Part shown: positions 11,357 to 20,580 of the stretch, in pieces
How the letters are laid out: every line of letters begins with the position of its first letter
How positions within the stretch are numbered: position 1 is the stretch's first letter
From: Locusta migratoria
Lineage: Eukaryota; Arthropoda; Insecta; Orthoptera; Acrididae
Assembly (NCBI GenBank): GCA_026315105.1
Contig: CM048746.1
Location: 350,613,548 to 350,677,547 of the forward strand
Direction of reading: 5' to 3'
Length of the DNA: 64,000 nt
Translations under genes and position numbers: made by a program
The notes under the pieces: generated by a model
The model's input: the letters and a program-made list of their open reading frames with translations, nothing else
Database searches by the model: none
What the model was told of the DNA's origin: nothing

Positions 11357-11486
11357 TTATCTTATCCCAGAGAAGACTGCATCAGTCGTGCTACTACTTG
11401 AGATTACCTGCACGTATCTGATAGACGATAAGCGGTGGCCATATAACGGCGCTGGGAGGATGTCGTTCGAGACCGAGCGGTCAGAG
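11357..11486 (+). promoter_or_regulatory. core promoter of gene A: GATA-type sites plus TATA box
   Basis: ATATAACGGCG at 11441-11451 is a TATA-like box about 45 bp before the chosen start codon. Gene B has the identical 11-mer at the same place. Just upstream are CGATAAG (11426-11432), TGATAG (11419-11424) and, reading the other strand, GGATAAG and AGATAA (11357-11367); these fit the WGATAR core of GATA factors closely. In insects GATA factors drive many midgut digestive genes, which is family knowledge. Transcription would start near 11470, giving a very short 5' UTR. Confidence 0.6.
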
Positions 11487-11903
11487 ATGTGGAAGGCAGC
11501 CGTGCTGTTGTGTCTGGTGGCGGCCGCGTGCAGCTGCAGTCCACTCGCCCCCGCGAGGGTGCGGTGGGGGCGGCGCGCGCACCGGCAGAGCCGCATAGTG
11601 GGCGGCGAGCCGGTGGACGTGTCGCAGGTGCCGTGGCAGGCGTCCCTGGAGCGGCTCACCAAGCACCACTGCGGCGGCTCCGTCATCAGCGCCACGTGGG
11701 TGCTCACCGCCGCCCACTGCTTCCTCATCGACGACCTGGGCGCCTACCTGGCGCGGGTCGGCACCTCCGTCAGGGAGTCCGGCGGCGCCACCTTCAAACT
11801 CGCTTCCAGGCAGCTCCACGAACGATTCGACTGGGATGCGAAGGACTACGACATCGCCGTCTTCAGCATCTCTGGAACGTTCACATTTGGTGACAACGTT
11901 CAG
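11487..11903 (+). CDS. gene A exon 1: secreted serine protease homolog, N-terminal half
   Basis: Codes residues 1-139 of a 255-residue S1A (chymotrypsin-fold) protein. Residues 1-18 form a hydrophobic signal peptide. A basic propeptide ends at Arg36, followed by IVGG (37-40), the usual activation cleavage site. HCGGS and LTAAHC follow; His77 is the catalytic His57 equivalent and Asp122 (in YDIAVFSISG) the Asp102 equivalent. The exon ends CAG|GTACAG after FGDNVQ, phase 0. I chose the ATG at 11487 because it aligns with the gene B start and lies downstream of the TATA box; an in-frame ATG at 11460 is probably upstream of the transcript start. Third positions are very GC-rich, unlike the AT-rich surroundings. 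The catalytic Ser is missing in exon 2, so this is a likely non-enzymatic homolog. Confidence 0.9.
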
Positions 11904-12147
11904 GTACAGATCGTTAATTTATACACTCCTGGCCATTAAAATTGCTAACCCACGAAGATGACGTGCTACAGACGCGAAATTTAACCGACAGGAAGAAGAT
12001 GCTGTGATATGCAAATGATTAGCTTTTCAGAGCATTAACACAAGGTTGGAACCTTCCAATTCCGTCCCCCCCTCTCCCTCTGTCCTTGTCTTCTTGCCAT
12101 CTCTCTACCCATCTCCTCATTCTCCTCTTTCGGCCCATCTGTTTGGT

Positions 12148-12335
12148 TCAAATGTTCAAATGTTTGTAAATCTTATGGGACTTAACTACGGGGTCATCAG
12201 TCCCTAAGCTTACAAACTACTTACGAACTAGAACGGCACAAATATCCATGCCCGAGGGGGGATTCGAATCCCCGACCGTAGTGGCCGTGCAGACCGTGAC
12301 TGAAGCGCCTCAGTCCCCTCGGCCACCGCGGCCGG
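12148..12335 (-). mobile_element. tRNA-derived SINE (family 1) with 12 bp TSD
   Basis: Full-length minus-strand copy inside intron A. Perfect direct repeats CATCTGTTTGGT flank it at 12136-12147 and 12336-12347. A pyrimidine-rich stretch lies just upstream (12060-12130). Confidence 0.9.
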
Positions 12336-12347
12336 CATCTGTTTGGT

Positions 12348-13742
12348 CCAGTCCTTCATTTTCTCGTGCTCTCTCTGTACATTTCGCCTTTACAGTTCGT
12401 CTTCTCAACTCACATAGAAACTTCTCAAAACAGTGGATCAAGTGACCATATCCGAGCGCACATCTCGTCTCCACATACCACCTGGTTCACTGTTTTCTTC
12501 TTTCTCCTGTATCGTGGTAGATGTCCTTGACCTTGTCCGTCGTCTTCAGTGAACCGTAATTCTGTGTTGCCTTGCCAACAGACACATGATGGATGGCTGT
12601 TGCTTATCATATTCTACCATTAGATCTTTCTCGGAAATGTTTTAACTTTAACAGCACGGTAAGTGCGTTCATTTTGCCGGATTAGCGTAGCACTTACCGT
12701 GCTCGTAGGAACGTTGTATCGGAAACGGACATTTCACTTCTCGAGCTGCGTGGTGTGCTTCAGTAGCACTTCAACGCGGATGCTTGAATGATGCGAAACA
12801 CTGAACCTTCAGATATGTGTAGTTCACTACCAATTTCACGCTGTTTTGTCTTTCTGGTGTCACAGCAAACTCCGGCACTTTCCGTTTAGTAGGCATCGCG
12901 ATTTGACACGTCATGCCAGACCATCGCTTACGCACTTTTGCAGCATGTGACCCCTTTTTAGTTCTGCCACAACATCTGAAATTTTATTTTTACTTATTGC
13001 GCTTAAGAAATGTGGCAAAAAGTCCATGCATGTTCTTATTCTAAAAGCACTGTCACCTCGTGTTGGGAGTTCGTTAGTTGAGCTATTCTGAAAATAAGCA
13101 ATTAACAATGTGTGGATTCCATACGTAATATTCACAATGTAACTGTACAAAACTACAACTGCACATAACACATATTATTGCACATACAGTCGCTCTTATT
13201 GTAGAAAATCCAAATTTCCTGCTTTTTTGTGGGGCACCCTGTAGTTTCAGCCCACTGTTGGGCTATCAGATGCCATCAGTTGCTGTCACTACTGAGGACC
13301 CACAGTTCCTACGCCGCTCCATACCATCTTGGAGAAACACCATGAAGATGGCCCAATAGTAGACTGAAACTACTTGGTAATAAGTAACCAATACAAACTC
13401 TAAACTATTTTACATTTTTACAGCATCATAAGGATGCTGGCATCCCAAAGAAACAAAATTCTTTCAAAAATTTGGGATAGAAATTACCTTATTAATAAGT
13501 TTGAGATTACGGATATGAAAGTAGCAGGAATGATTGAAGGTACTAATAGATAAGAACAATCGCGGAACGGTGTCTAAAATGAAGAAATCAAAGAAAATCT
13601 GGGAATGAACACTTCAAATGAAGCATTTAGAGCAAACAGGCTTACATGGTAGATCGAGTTACACGCATAGGAGAAGCAAGGTTACCTAGAGACGTAGGCG
13701 TTTGGCAGTAGAGGGTACGAGAGAACAAGGTAGAACAAGGAG

Positions 13743-13746
<4 letters not shown>
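12348..13746. other. intronic stretch without recognised element
   Basis: No known transposon head or tail. The block ending near 13245 with TGTGGGGCACCCTGTAG resembles the edge of a DNA transposon, but I find no partner TIR. Short inverted pieces (GCACGGTAAGTGC near 12655 and AGCACTTACCGTGCT near 12690) form a local hairpin. Confidence 0.3.

Positions 13747-13793
<47 letters not shown>
13747..13793 (+). repeat. poly-T run (47 nt)
   Basis: Uninterrupted T run at the left edge of the palindrome in intron A. On the minus strand it would be a poly-A tail. Confidence 0.9.
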
Positions 13794-13794
<1 letters not shown>

Positions 13795-14656
13795 AAAAAA
13801 TTATTCTTATCCTAAGGCTGCAAAATATGTTTATTTGCTTTTTTCTACTGGTTTCGGCAGTTGCTGCCATCAACAGGAAATCAACAAGCTACATGTAAGA
13901 GAAATACATGACAGCTACATACAATTACAGAACATGGAGTCACATATATAAATTTTGAAAATATTGTCAGTACTTACATATTTTACATCAAACCCAATAA
14001 GATAAAAATTTTATTGAATTGCAATTGCAATAAAAAAATTTACATCACATTGTAGGTATTCCTTTAATTAACAATTAATTTTTAACTATTACAAATGAGC
14101 AAATTCTTTCGTAACAAACTCTAATAATATGTATAGATGACATTATTGGAACAGATGAATGTTCATTAAAGAACTTCAGGTTTTAATTGTTCTTTTCATA
14201 TCACTGATTCTACAAATGATAAAGTAGAATAAAAACTGAAATTCTTTAATAAACATTCATCTGTTCCAATATCGTCATGTGTACATATTATTAGAGTTTG
14301 TTGCGAAAGAATTTGCTCATTTGTAATAGTTAAAAATTAATTATTAATTAAAGGAATACCTACAGTATGATGTAAAAAGAAAGGGCTTTTAGAAACGATC
14401 ACAATTTTTATTGCAATTAGACGTTGCTGTACTCAGTAAAAATGTTATATCATTGACTTTGATGTAAAATATGTAAGTACCGACAATATTTTCAAAATGT
14501 TTATACGTGACTCCATGTTGTGCAATTGTATGTAACTGACATGTATTTCTCTTCCATTTAGCTTGTTGGTTTCCTGTTGATGGCAGCAACTGCCGAAACT
14601 AGTAGAATATAACAAATAAAAATATTTTGCAGCCTTGGGATCAGAATGTTTTTTTC
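13794..14656. repeat. AT-rich long palindrome in intron A
   Basis: Left arm 13794-14184 and right arm 14231-14656 are inverted copies (anchors GGAACAGATGAATGTTCATT against AATAAACATTCATCTGTTCC, and CTGCAAAATATG against AATATTTTGCAG at the outer ends) with a 46 bp spacer. The edge motif GTTTCGGCAGTTGCTGCCAT / ATGGCAGCAACTGCCGAAAC appears in both arms. No coding potential. It resembles a foldback element. Confidence 0.85.
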
Positions 14657-14960
14657 ATAGCGGCTGTACATTGCCACGTAAAAACATTGTCAAGGAGAAA
14701 GTACTTGAATTTTGTCAAGAATTATTTTGAAGTAAGAGGCTTAACATCAGCACTGAATAGGTGATCTTGGAGGAATTTTATAATGTGTACTATGCTCCAG
14801 ACTGAACAGTGAAAGGCAGAGTCTTAAACGATGATGATGGCGATACTTACGATGTGATATCTCTGTCATTTTTGATGCTGCATTGGGATGACCGTCGATG
14901 TACGTACCTCTTACCACTAACTCTGGCAGTACTGCATAATTTTAAAATGACTATTATCCA

Positions 14961-15085
14961 ACGTTCGGGGGTTTGAATCCCCCCTTGGGCATGGATGTTT
15001 GTGTCGTCTTTAGTATAAGGTAGTTCATAAGTAGTTTGTAAATTTAGGGCCTGATGACCCCGCAGTTAAGTCGCTTAAGCTTAAA
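14961..15085 (+). mobile_element. SINE family 1, 5'-truncated
   Basis: Starts inside box B (GGGGGTTTGAATCCCCCCTT), then GGGCATGGATGTTTGTGTCG and the body to GTTAAGTCGCTTAAGC. Box A and the head are lost. Confidence 0.8.
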
Positions 15086-15602
15086 AGTCGACCACTGTAC
15101 GCAACAAGAGCCTTATTTTATCACTAAAATTAGCAAATGAGGTCCGCGTGAACTACTGGTTACTCCCTGCTAGGAAAGTCTTGTTCCCTGGCCCAAACTG
15201 AGAACTTAGTAGAAATCAGAAGGTTACCCGCATAGTTACTTGCCTGATGGGCATGGAATAAATAAGAGTGGAAGCTGAAGGCTTTGTTGTATGAACCAAC
15301 CACGTGGAACACATATCACGCATGGAAGGAAAAGATGAGAAGATTTTTACATGTACTGTATAAAAACGATCATATCACCTGTTAGAAATTGGGCCTCACA
15401 AAGCTAGAAAGTATTTACACAGAGTTCATACACCGCCATATGATCACAAAAGGTTTTAACATATCAGGCCGTTATCAGACCTGCAACTAGAATCACACTC
15501 ACCGCGTTTATCTATTGGAAATCACTGAACTGAAAAACGAGAACACATTTCTGCACACGATCGGAGAAAATATTCCAAAAAAATGATTCTAAGTTCACGA
15601 AT

Positions 15603-15664
15603 CTAAGGTCCCAGGTTCGAGTCCCGGTTCCGGCACACAATTTTAATCTGCCAGGAAGTTTCAT
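15603..15664 (+). mobile_element. SINE family 3 fragment
   Basis: AGGTTCGAGTCCCGGTTCC (box B) followed by CAATTTTAATCTGCCAGGAA. Box A and the rest of the tail are missing. It ends about 120 bp before the acceptor of exon 2. Confidence 0.75.
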
Positions 15665-15781
15665 TTGAACATTTGACTGTTATCCGGCCTTGTGGATCTC
15701 TGCAGTTGTTGACATAATTTATTATTGCTTACCGTTTGCAGCCTCGCGGTTTCTCCACAGTGTCATTCGGTCTGCCCACAG

Positions 15782-16132
15782 GCGATCAGCCTCGGCACGT
15801 CAGAACCCGCGGTGGGAACGGCCGTCACCATCAGCGGGTGGGGCCGCGTGGGTATTGCCGACCCCGAGTCCTCCGAGCTGCGGGCGGTGAGCGCGGTGGT
15901 GGTGGACCGCGCCACGTGCAACGCCACGTGGGGCGACATCTCGGACACGGTGCTGTGCACTGGCGGCTCCGGCACCGGCGGCTGCTCCAGTGACGGCGGT
16001 GGCGCGCTGGTGGCCGGCGGTGAGCAGGTCGGCGTCTTCTCGCGCACCGTCTGCTCCGTCAACGACGTCCCGGACATCCACACCAGCGTCGCAGCCCTGA
16101 GAGCCTGGATCACCGACAACACCGGCGTCTAG
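15782..16132 (+). CDS. gene A exon 2: C-terminal half, catalytic Ser replaced by Gly
   Basis: Codes residues 140-255 and stops at TAG (16130-16132). It begins AISLGTSEPAVG and continues with VTISGWG. Around the active site the sequence is GGCSSDGGGALV (residues 205-216) where the family has CxGDSGG: the Ser195 equivalent is Gly211 (codon GGC) and the oxyanion Gly193 equivalent is Ser209 (AGT). Each differs from the active form by one possible A/G change. The pocket residues are Gly at 189 and Asp237 at the 226 position. Cys pairs 168-182 and 191-220 are kept, as is the fold, so the protein should be secreted and folded but not proteolytic. NAT at 186-188 is a possible glycosylation site. No stops or frameshifts argue against a simple pseudogene. 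Confidence 0.9.
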   Translation, partial: AISLGTSEPAVGTAVTISGWGRVGIADPESSELRAVSAVVVDRATCNATWGDISDTVLCTGGSGTGGCSSDGGGALVAGGEQVGVFSRTVCSVNDVPDIHTSVAALRAWITDNTGV

Positions 16133-16237
16133 CCTGCCGGCCCCACTGTGCACCGTAACGAAAAGCAACGACATGTAACATGCATTTCAAATAGTGTAAG
16201 ACACCGTGACTGTGAGCAGTTCAGCATTGTTGATAAC

Positions 16238-16243
16238 AATAAA
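16238..16243 (+). terminator. polyadenylation signal of gene A
   Basis: AATAAA 106 bp after the stop codon, a normal distance for an insect 3' UTR. Confidence 0.6.
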
Positions 16244-16639
16244 ATGAGATGATTTTAACTATTGCAGCTATTTACTGCAAGTGCAGATAGCCAACCCACA
16301 AATTACGTGGTAAATGAGACACACTTTACAAGATTTCAACACTTATCGAGGGTGAAACTTCCCTGGCAGGTTAAAACTGTACAATATTCTTCGGCAGCCA
16401 TATTTCCAGAGATGATGTCACAAAGATATTCCACTCACCCAAGTATGCAGTGTTGCCAACTGAAATCACAATCGATTGTCAAGGTCACACATTTTAAATT
16501 CAAACTCTACTAACAAACTGCTCTCGTAAGCTACATCTAACTCGATGTTTATTTACCCTACCGCTCATTAATTCAAATACACCCTGGTATTTCAGATTTA
16601 CAATACAAATAAAACGTTATTTCTCATAAAATATAATTA

Positions 16640-17899
16640 TACTAACTTACACATATATAATAAAATCACAATCATTATTTTTACTTTCTTCAAAATATCC
16701 TCCTTTGGATGTAATGACGGCCTCACAAATTCAAATGTTTCAAATGTTTGTATAGCTTATGGGACTTAACTACGGGGTCATCAGTCCCTAAAATTACACA
16801 CTACTTATGAACTAGCTAATCCTAAGGACGGCACAAATATCTATGCCCGAGGGGGGATTCGAACCCCCGACCGTAGTGGCCGTGCAGACCGTGCCGGCCG
16901 CCCTGCCTCACAAACTTGAGACATGCAGTGAAACAGTTTTTGTACATATCGTGAATCTATATGATTCCACACATCTTTGACAATATTCGAGAGATATTCC
17001 TTGCTGGATATATTAACTTCCCAGATACGTTTGTCCACTTCATACCACCCCATTTTAATGGAATTGCAGTAGGCTTTGGGACAGCCATAACATATCTTTC
17101 AGTACTTTATGTTTTTCCTTTGATGCAATGTAGTTCCTAAAGTATGCCGACCGATGGTTTGTGTCATTATCCTGTTGTAAGGTGAACCCTTTCCGTATTA
17201 AGCGCAATCCATTTGGTATTGCATTGTTTTGAAGTATGCAGTGGTACTGCTTCTGAGCCATACATACTTCTATTTTCACAATGTCGCCAACTCTATCTGC
17301 AGCAAAACATCCCCAAACCATAACAGAACCTCCACCGTGTTTAACTGTAGGTAGAACACATTGCTAGGCTACTCTTTCCATTACAAATCTGAGAAGAAAT
17401 GTTATCCTTCTGGTTCCAAAAATCTCGAACTTCGATTCGTCGGTGAACAACACCTTTGTCCACTCTTCAGGCGACCAATTACGATGTTTTTTAGCCCATT
17501 CAAGTGTCTTCTGTTTATTTGTGTCCTTAGAAGGGGTTTTCATGCTGTGACACAACCTTTCAAGCTGGCTTCAGTTAGTCTCGTTTTTACTGTTGCAACA
17601 AATATTGTTGTCGCGTTCATTTCTACCAATTCTGCACGAATATGCGGCACTGTTTTGAATATATTTTCTTTATTGGTAATTCTGATATATTTATCATCAC
17701 TTTTAATTGTTTTACGAGGTCGTCCTGGTCGTGGTATGTCCGTATTGCTACCTGTTGTCTTCTGGCGGCGAAGGGTGTATTACATTCCCCCTATAGACAC
17801 ACTACTGTGTTTCGCAATTTGGCGAGTAGATAAACCTGCTTGGCTAAGTGCTAAAATTGCAGCGCCTTTTTCTATGGATATCTCCACTCGTGGAGGCAT
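16640..17899 (-). pseudogene. Tc1-like DNA transposon with broken transposase
   Basis: On the minus strand the transposase starts near 17899 (MPPRVEISIEKGAAILALSK, a helix-turn-helix start). It continues through GRPRKTIKSDDKYIRITNKE, the first catalytic Asp in VLFTDESKFEIFG (near 17450), the second in QQDNDTNHRS (near 17150), and YEVDKRI where Tc1 elements usually have the final Glu. The end is CEA-VITSKGGYFEES near 16690. Several frameshifts and stops break it. A SINE has inserted near the 3' end. Clear TIRs were not found. Confidence 0.8.
16730..16904 (-). mobile_element. SINE family 1 inside the Tc1 element, perfect TSD
   Basis: Minus-strand copy, slightly truncated at its head. GCCTCACAAA is repeated exactly at 16720-16729 and 16905-16914. 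Removing SINE and one repeat restores a continuous Tc1 reading frame stretch, which fixes the order of events. Confidence 0.92.
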
Positions 17900-18397
17900 A
17901 CTAGTGATCTATAGGCACACACTTCAACTGTCACGAAGGAACTGACATGCATGAACCAGGTGTTATGTATCGTAGCAGTGTTTGACGTTCGCTGCGGACA
18001 CCACATCACTACAGGGAACAACACAGGTGCAGCAAATGCGATATCCTTCGGCAAATAGGTAAACAAACGTATCAGATAGCTACATAACGTTTATGTAGAC
18101 AACATTGTTTGTTGGATAATATTGAATCTCGACGATCACAAACAAAAATCATGACATCTGAACAACTGCTGTACTATTCCTTTGCTTCCTCAACGGTATT
18201 AGATCTTATCTACAGAAAACTATATGCCAATTATTGAGTGTATTGAAATTTATGAAGTTTCAAGAACACGACCTTTACTTAATTTCTGTAATAATATATG
18301 AAGTCTCCAACAACTCTTATTTTGTAACAATTACCAGAACCTTTAATACAACCACAAATAGTTTCTTGTTCATTAACTTTTCTGTGATTCCTTGTCC

Positions 18398-18720
18398 TCA
18401 CAACAAAAGGCATACTACTAGAATAATAAGATTTTTCCCACGTCCTTGTTGTACACCTCTAAATGCAGTGACATCTCTGTTGTTGTAGCTCTCCAAACCT
18501 GTTACACCTTTCACTGTAGTACCATAATAATGCACTATAACTGCCGTAATCCATCCATTACCGTGATCTGCATCACTCAAATTAGTAACTGTGAAACTGA
18601 ATACACCACCATCAAAAACTGAAGCACCTTGAATCAGAACCTGCCCTAATCCACTTGAGGCTTTGATTCCAATATCAATTGGCTTGTACACGGTAGGGCG
18701 TGAATGCCTATACCTCCTCC
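18398..18720 (-). CDS. unidentified Arg-rich ORF, about 107 codons
   Basis: The open frame on the minus strand begins at its edge with GRYRRRYRHSRP, then about 90 residues of alternating hydrophobic/polar sequence (VFDGGVFSFTVTNLSD, WITAVIVHYYG, NNRDVTAFRGVQQG) and a stop near 18398. No ATG is seen; the first ATG-like codon is GTG at 18691. It is flanked by Tc1 remnants on one side and a SINE fragment on the other. The basic start plus beta-like pattern could suit a nucleic-acid-binding or coat-type protein, but I do not recognise the family. Composition differs from neighbouring AT-rich noise. It may be a fragment of a captured or integrated gene, or chance. Confidence 0.35.
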
Positions 18721-18727
18721 TATATCG

Positions 18728-18800
18728 TCCTCACAGCGGCCAGTACCTCGCCTTCTACTTTTAAAGCTTCACAGAAGTTCTCCTTCGAAACTTTGATTTT
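18728..18800 (-). mobile_element. SINE family 3 body fragment
   Basis: GCCAGTACCTCGCCTTCTAC and CTTCACAGAAGTTCTCCTTC match the body next to the centre of the palindrome at 10.0-10.2 kb. No tRNA-like part remains. Confidence 0.65.
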
Positions 18801-18829
18801 CATCCAACTTGTATTCAACTAAACTCGCA

Positions 18830-20580
18830 CTCCCCTTTCAACCAAACCTGAGAAAATTTTGCGCATAACGCTAATTAAAGACTTACTTCTGTAGTTGCCA
18901 TTATCTTTTCAGTTTCCATTCTTGAAAAGTGTTGTAATTATTGCTTTCGCCCAATTAGACAACCTGTCACGACTCACACGCCATTCTATTTATCCTATGT
19001 AACCATTTACGACCTGAAATTCTTTTGCATTTGATGAGTTCTGACTTCATTTCATCTACCCCAGTCGCTTTACTGCACTACTAACCATTGACCATTCCCT
19101 TCCCTTCATCACTATTCCAATCCCATTGTACCTCAAATCTGAAACATCACTTAACGTTTCACACACATTGAGCAACTCATCAACATATTTCATCTACCCA
19201 GAGCATCGAAAGGATTCACTAGCAGCTTTCATGACCTGTCCAAAACTTTTGTCAAATCCTTCTTTCCTCCGTTTGGAAGACTGCTAATTATGCTCCTAAA
19301 TGATTTTCCCGTGGCTTGACTCCAAAGTTTTACCATGACTACTATTTCCCTGCTACACTTACCTGTTTGACTTCGTTTCTTTCTTAATATAACTTTCTCT
19401 GTCTGAGTTCTAATGTGGACCATTTTTGAAAGCCCTTCCTTTTACAGACTGTGTCATTCCTCCAAGCTATCTGCTTCTTCCTGCCTTTACAAACTACTGT
19501 TCCTCGACATTCTCTAGCCGCTTCCAGTAGTGTCTCCCTGTACCTTGCCAATTCCTCTTTCATTGAATTTAGCCGCGGTGGATTAGCGTACTGGAGCGCC
19601 GTGTTGCGGTGCGCGCGGCAGTTCGCCGTCGGGGGTTCGAATCCACCCTCGGGCATGGATGTTTGTGCCGTCTTTAGTATAAGGTAGTTCATAAGTAGTT
19701 TGTAAGTTTAGGGACTGATGACCCCGTAGTTAAGTCCCATAAGCTCTACAAGCATTTGAACATTTCATTGAATTTACAGGGCTACATTCAACTAAGGTAG
19801 CAACCTTTCCGAGATTATTGTTATGTATTTGTGCCTAATTTCCTTATCATGAAGCGTCTCCACTTTTATCCTCCTCCTGTATATGGACCTGACTTCCTGC
19901 ACTTTTGACCTTTCAAAGCCAATTAAGGTGCAGATTAAATAATGATCACTTTCATCAAAGAATTCTCTGAATACACCTGTGTGCCTTCCTGAACTCCTGG
20001 TCTGTTATTATACAATCAATGGCGGACCTGGTTCCCCTGCCTTCCCAAGCACACCAGTGGAAAAGAAAGAAAGAAAGAAAGAAGGAGTATGTGATAACTA
20101 AACCCATACTGGCACACAGTTGAATCCATAGCTGTTTTTCGTCCCTGTTGGCCTCTACAGTCTCTCCAAATTTACCCATAACCTTTTCATATCCTTCTGT
20201 TCGACTTCATATACTGTCATTGAAGTCACCACTGACCTTGTCCTTTAACCATTAAATCACTGAGTGCGTCATAAAATCTGTCCATCTTATCTCGATCTAT
20301 CCCTTCACATGGCGACTACACTGACACAATTCTAATTATCTTGCTGGAGACTGCATCTATCCACATAAATCGTTCGTTGATATGCATCAATTAGGCTGGG
20401 TTCAGTTTTTTTCCTTATGTAAAAGGCTACATCCAATTGTGCTCTTCCTGCTTTGACTCCTGAGAGGTTTACCTTGTGTTGGCCTACTTCTCTCTCCCCA
20501 ACCCGAATGTCACCAACAGCTAAAACATCTAAACCCATCTTATTTGAACCCTTCGCCAGCTCTAAATTCCTGCCAGCGTG
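18830..20580 (-). pseudogene. degenerate non-LTR retrotransposon (endonuclease and RT start)
   Basis: Broken minus-strand frames show an AP-endonuclease-like C-terminus: GDFN-like text near 20240 (SGDFNDS), then VEANRDEKQLWIQLCASMG, SAIDCIITDQEFRKAH and DESDHYLICT (the Asp-His pair near the domain end). Next come EELARYRETLLEAARECRGT and, further along, GNYRSKSLIS (RT motif NYRPISL). Many stops and frameshifts show long decay. An (AAAG)n tract interrupts at about 20064-20082 and a SINE at 19572-19765. The clade is not assignable by eye. Confidence 0.65.
19572..19765 (+). mobile_element. SINE family 1 inside the LINE, perfect TSD
   Basis: Plus-strand copy with box B GGGGGTTCGAATCCACCC. CATTGAATTT is repeated at 19561-19570 and 19766-19775. 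It splits the minus-strand LINE frame. Confidence 0.9.

Larger units (their letters stand above)
11904..15781 (+). other. intron 1 of gene A
   Basis: 3.9 kb intron with donor GTACAG and acceptor TCTGCCCACAG, phase 0, at the same codon as the gene B intron. It contains a SINE, an AT-rich palindrome with a 47 bp poly-T edge, and two SINE fragments, all listed separately. The 12336-13746 part shows no recognised element. Confidence 0.85.

Noticed and set aside
11388..11486. Upstream in-frame extension of gene A (33 more codons)
   Set aside because: It would put the TATA-like box inside the coding sequence and bury the signal peptide; gene B supports the start at 11487.
11489..11893. Long GC-rich frames overlapping protease exons (both strands, also around 15800-16174, 50283-50804 and 60150-60614)
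   Set aside because: They are shadows of the GC-rich protease exons in other frames and carry no domain of their own.
15725..15781. Gene A exon 2 as an independent single-exon gene starting at an upstream ATG-like codon
   Set aside because: The stretch ends in a canonical acceptor (TCTGCCCACAG) and the joined protein matches gene B exactly at the intron position.
17361..17945. 194-codon plus-strand ORF with hydrophobic stretches
   Set aside because: It is antisense to the Tc1 transposase, whose motifs are clear on the minus strand.
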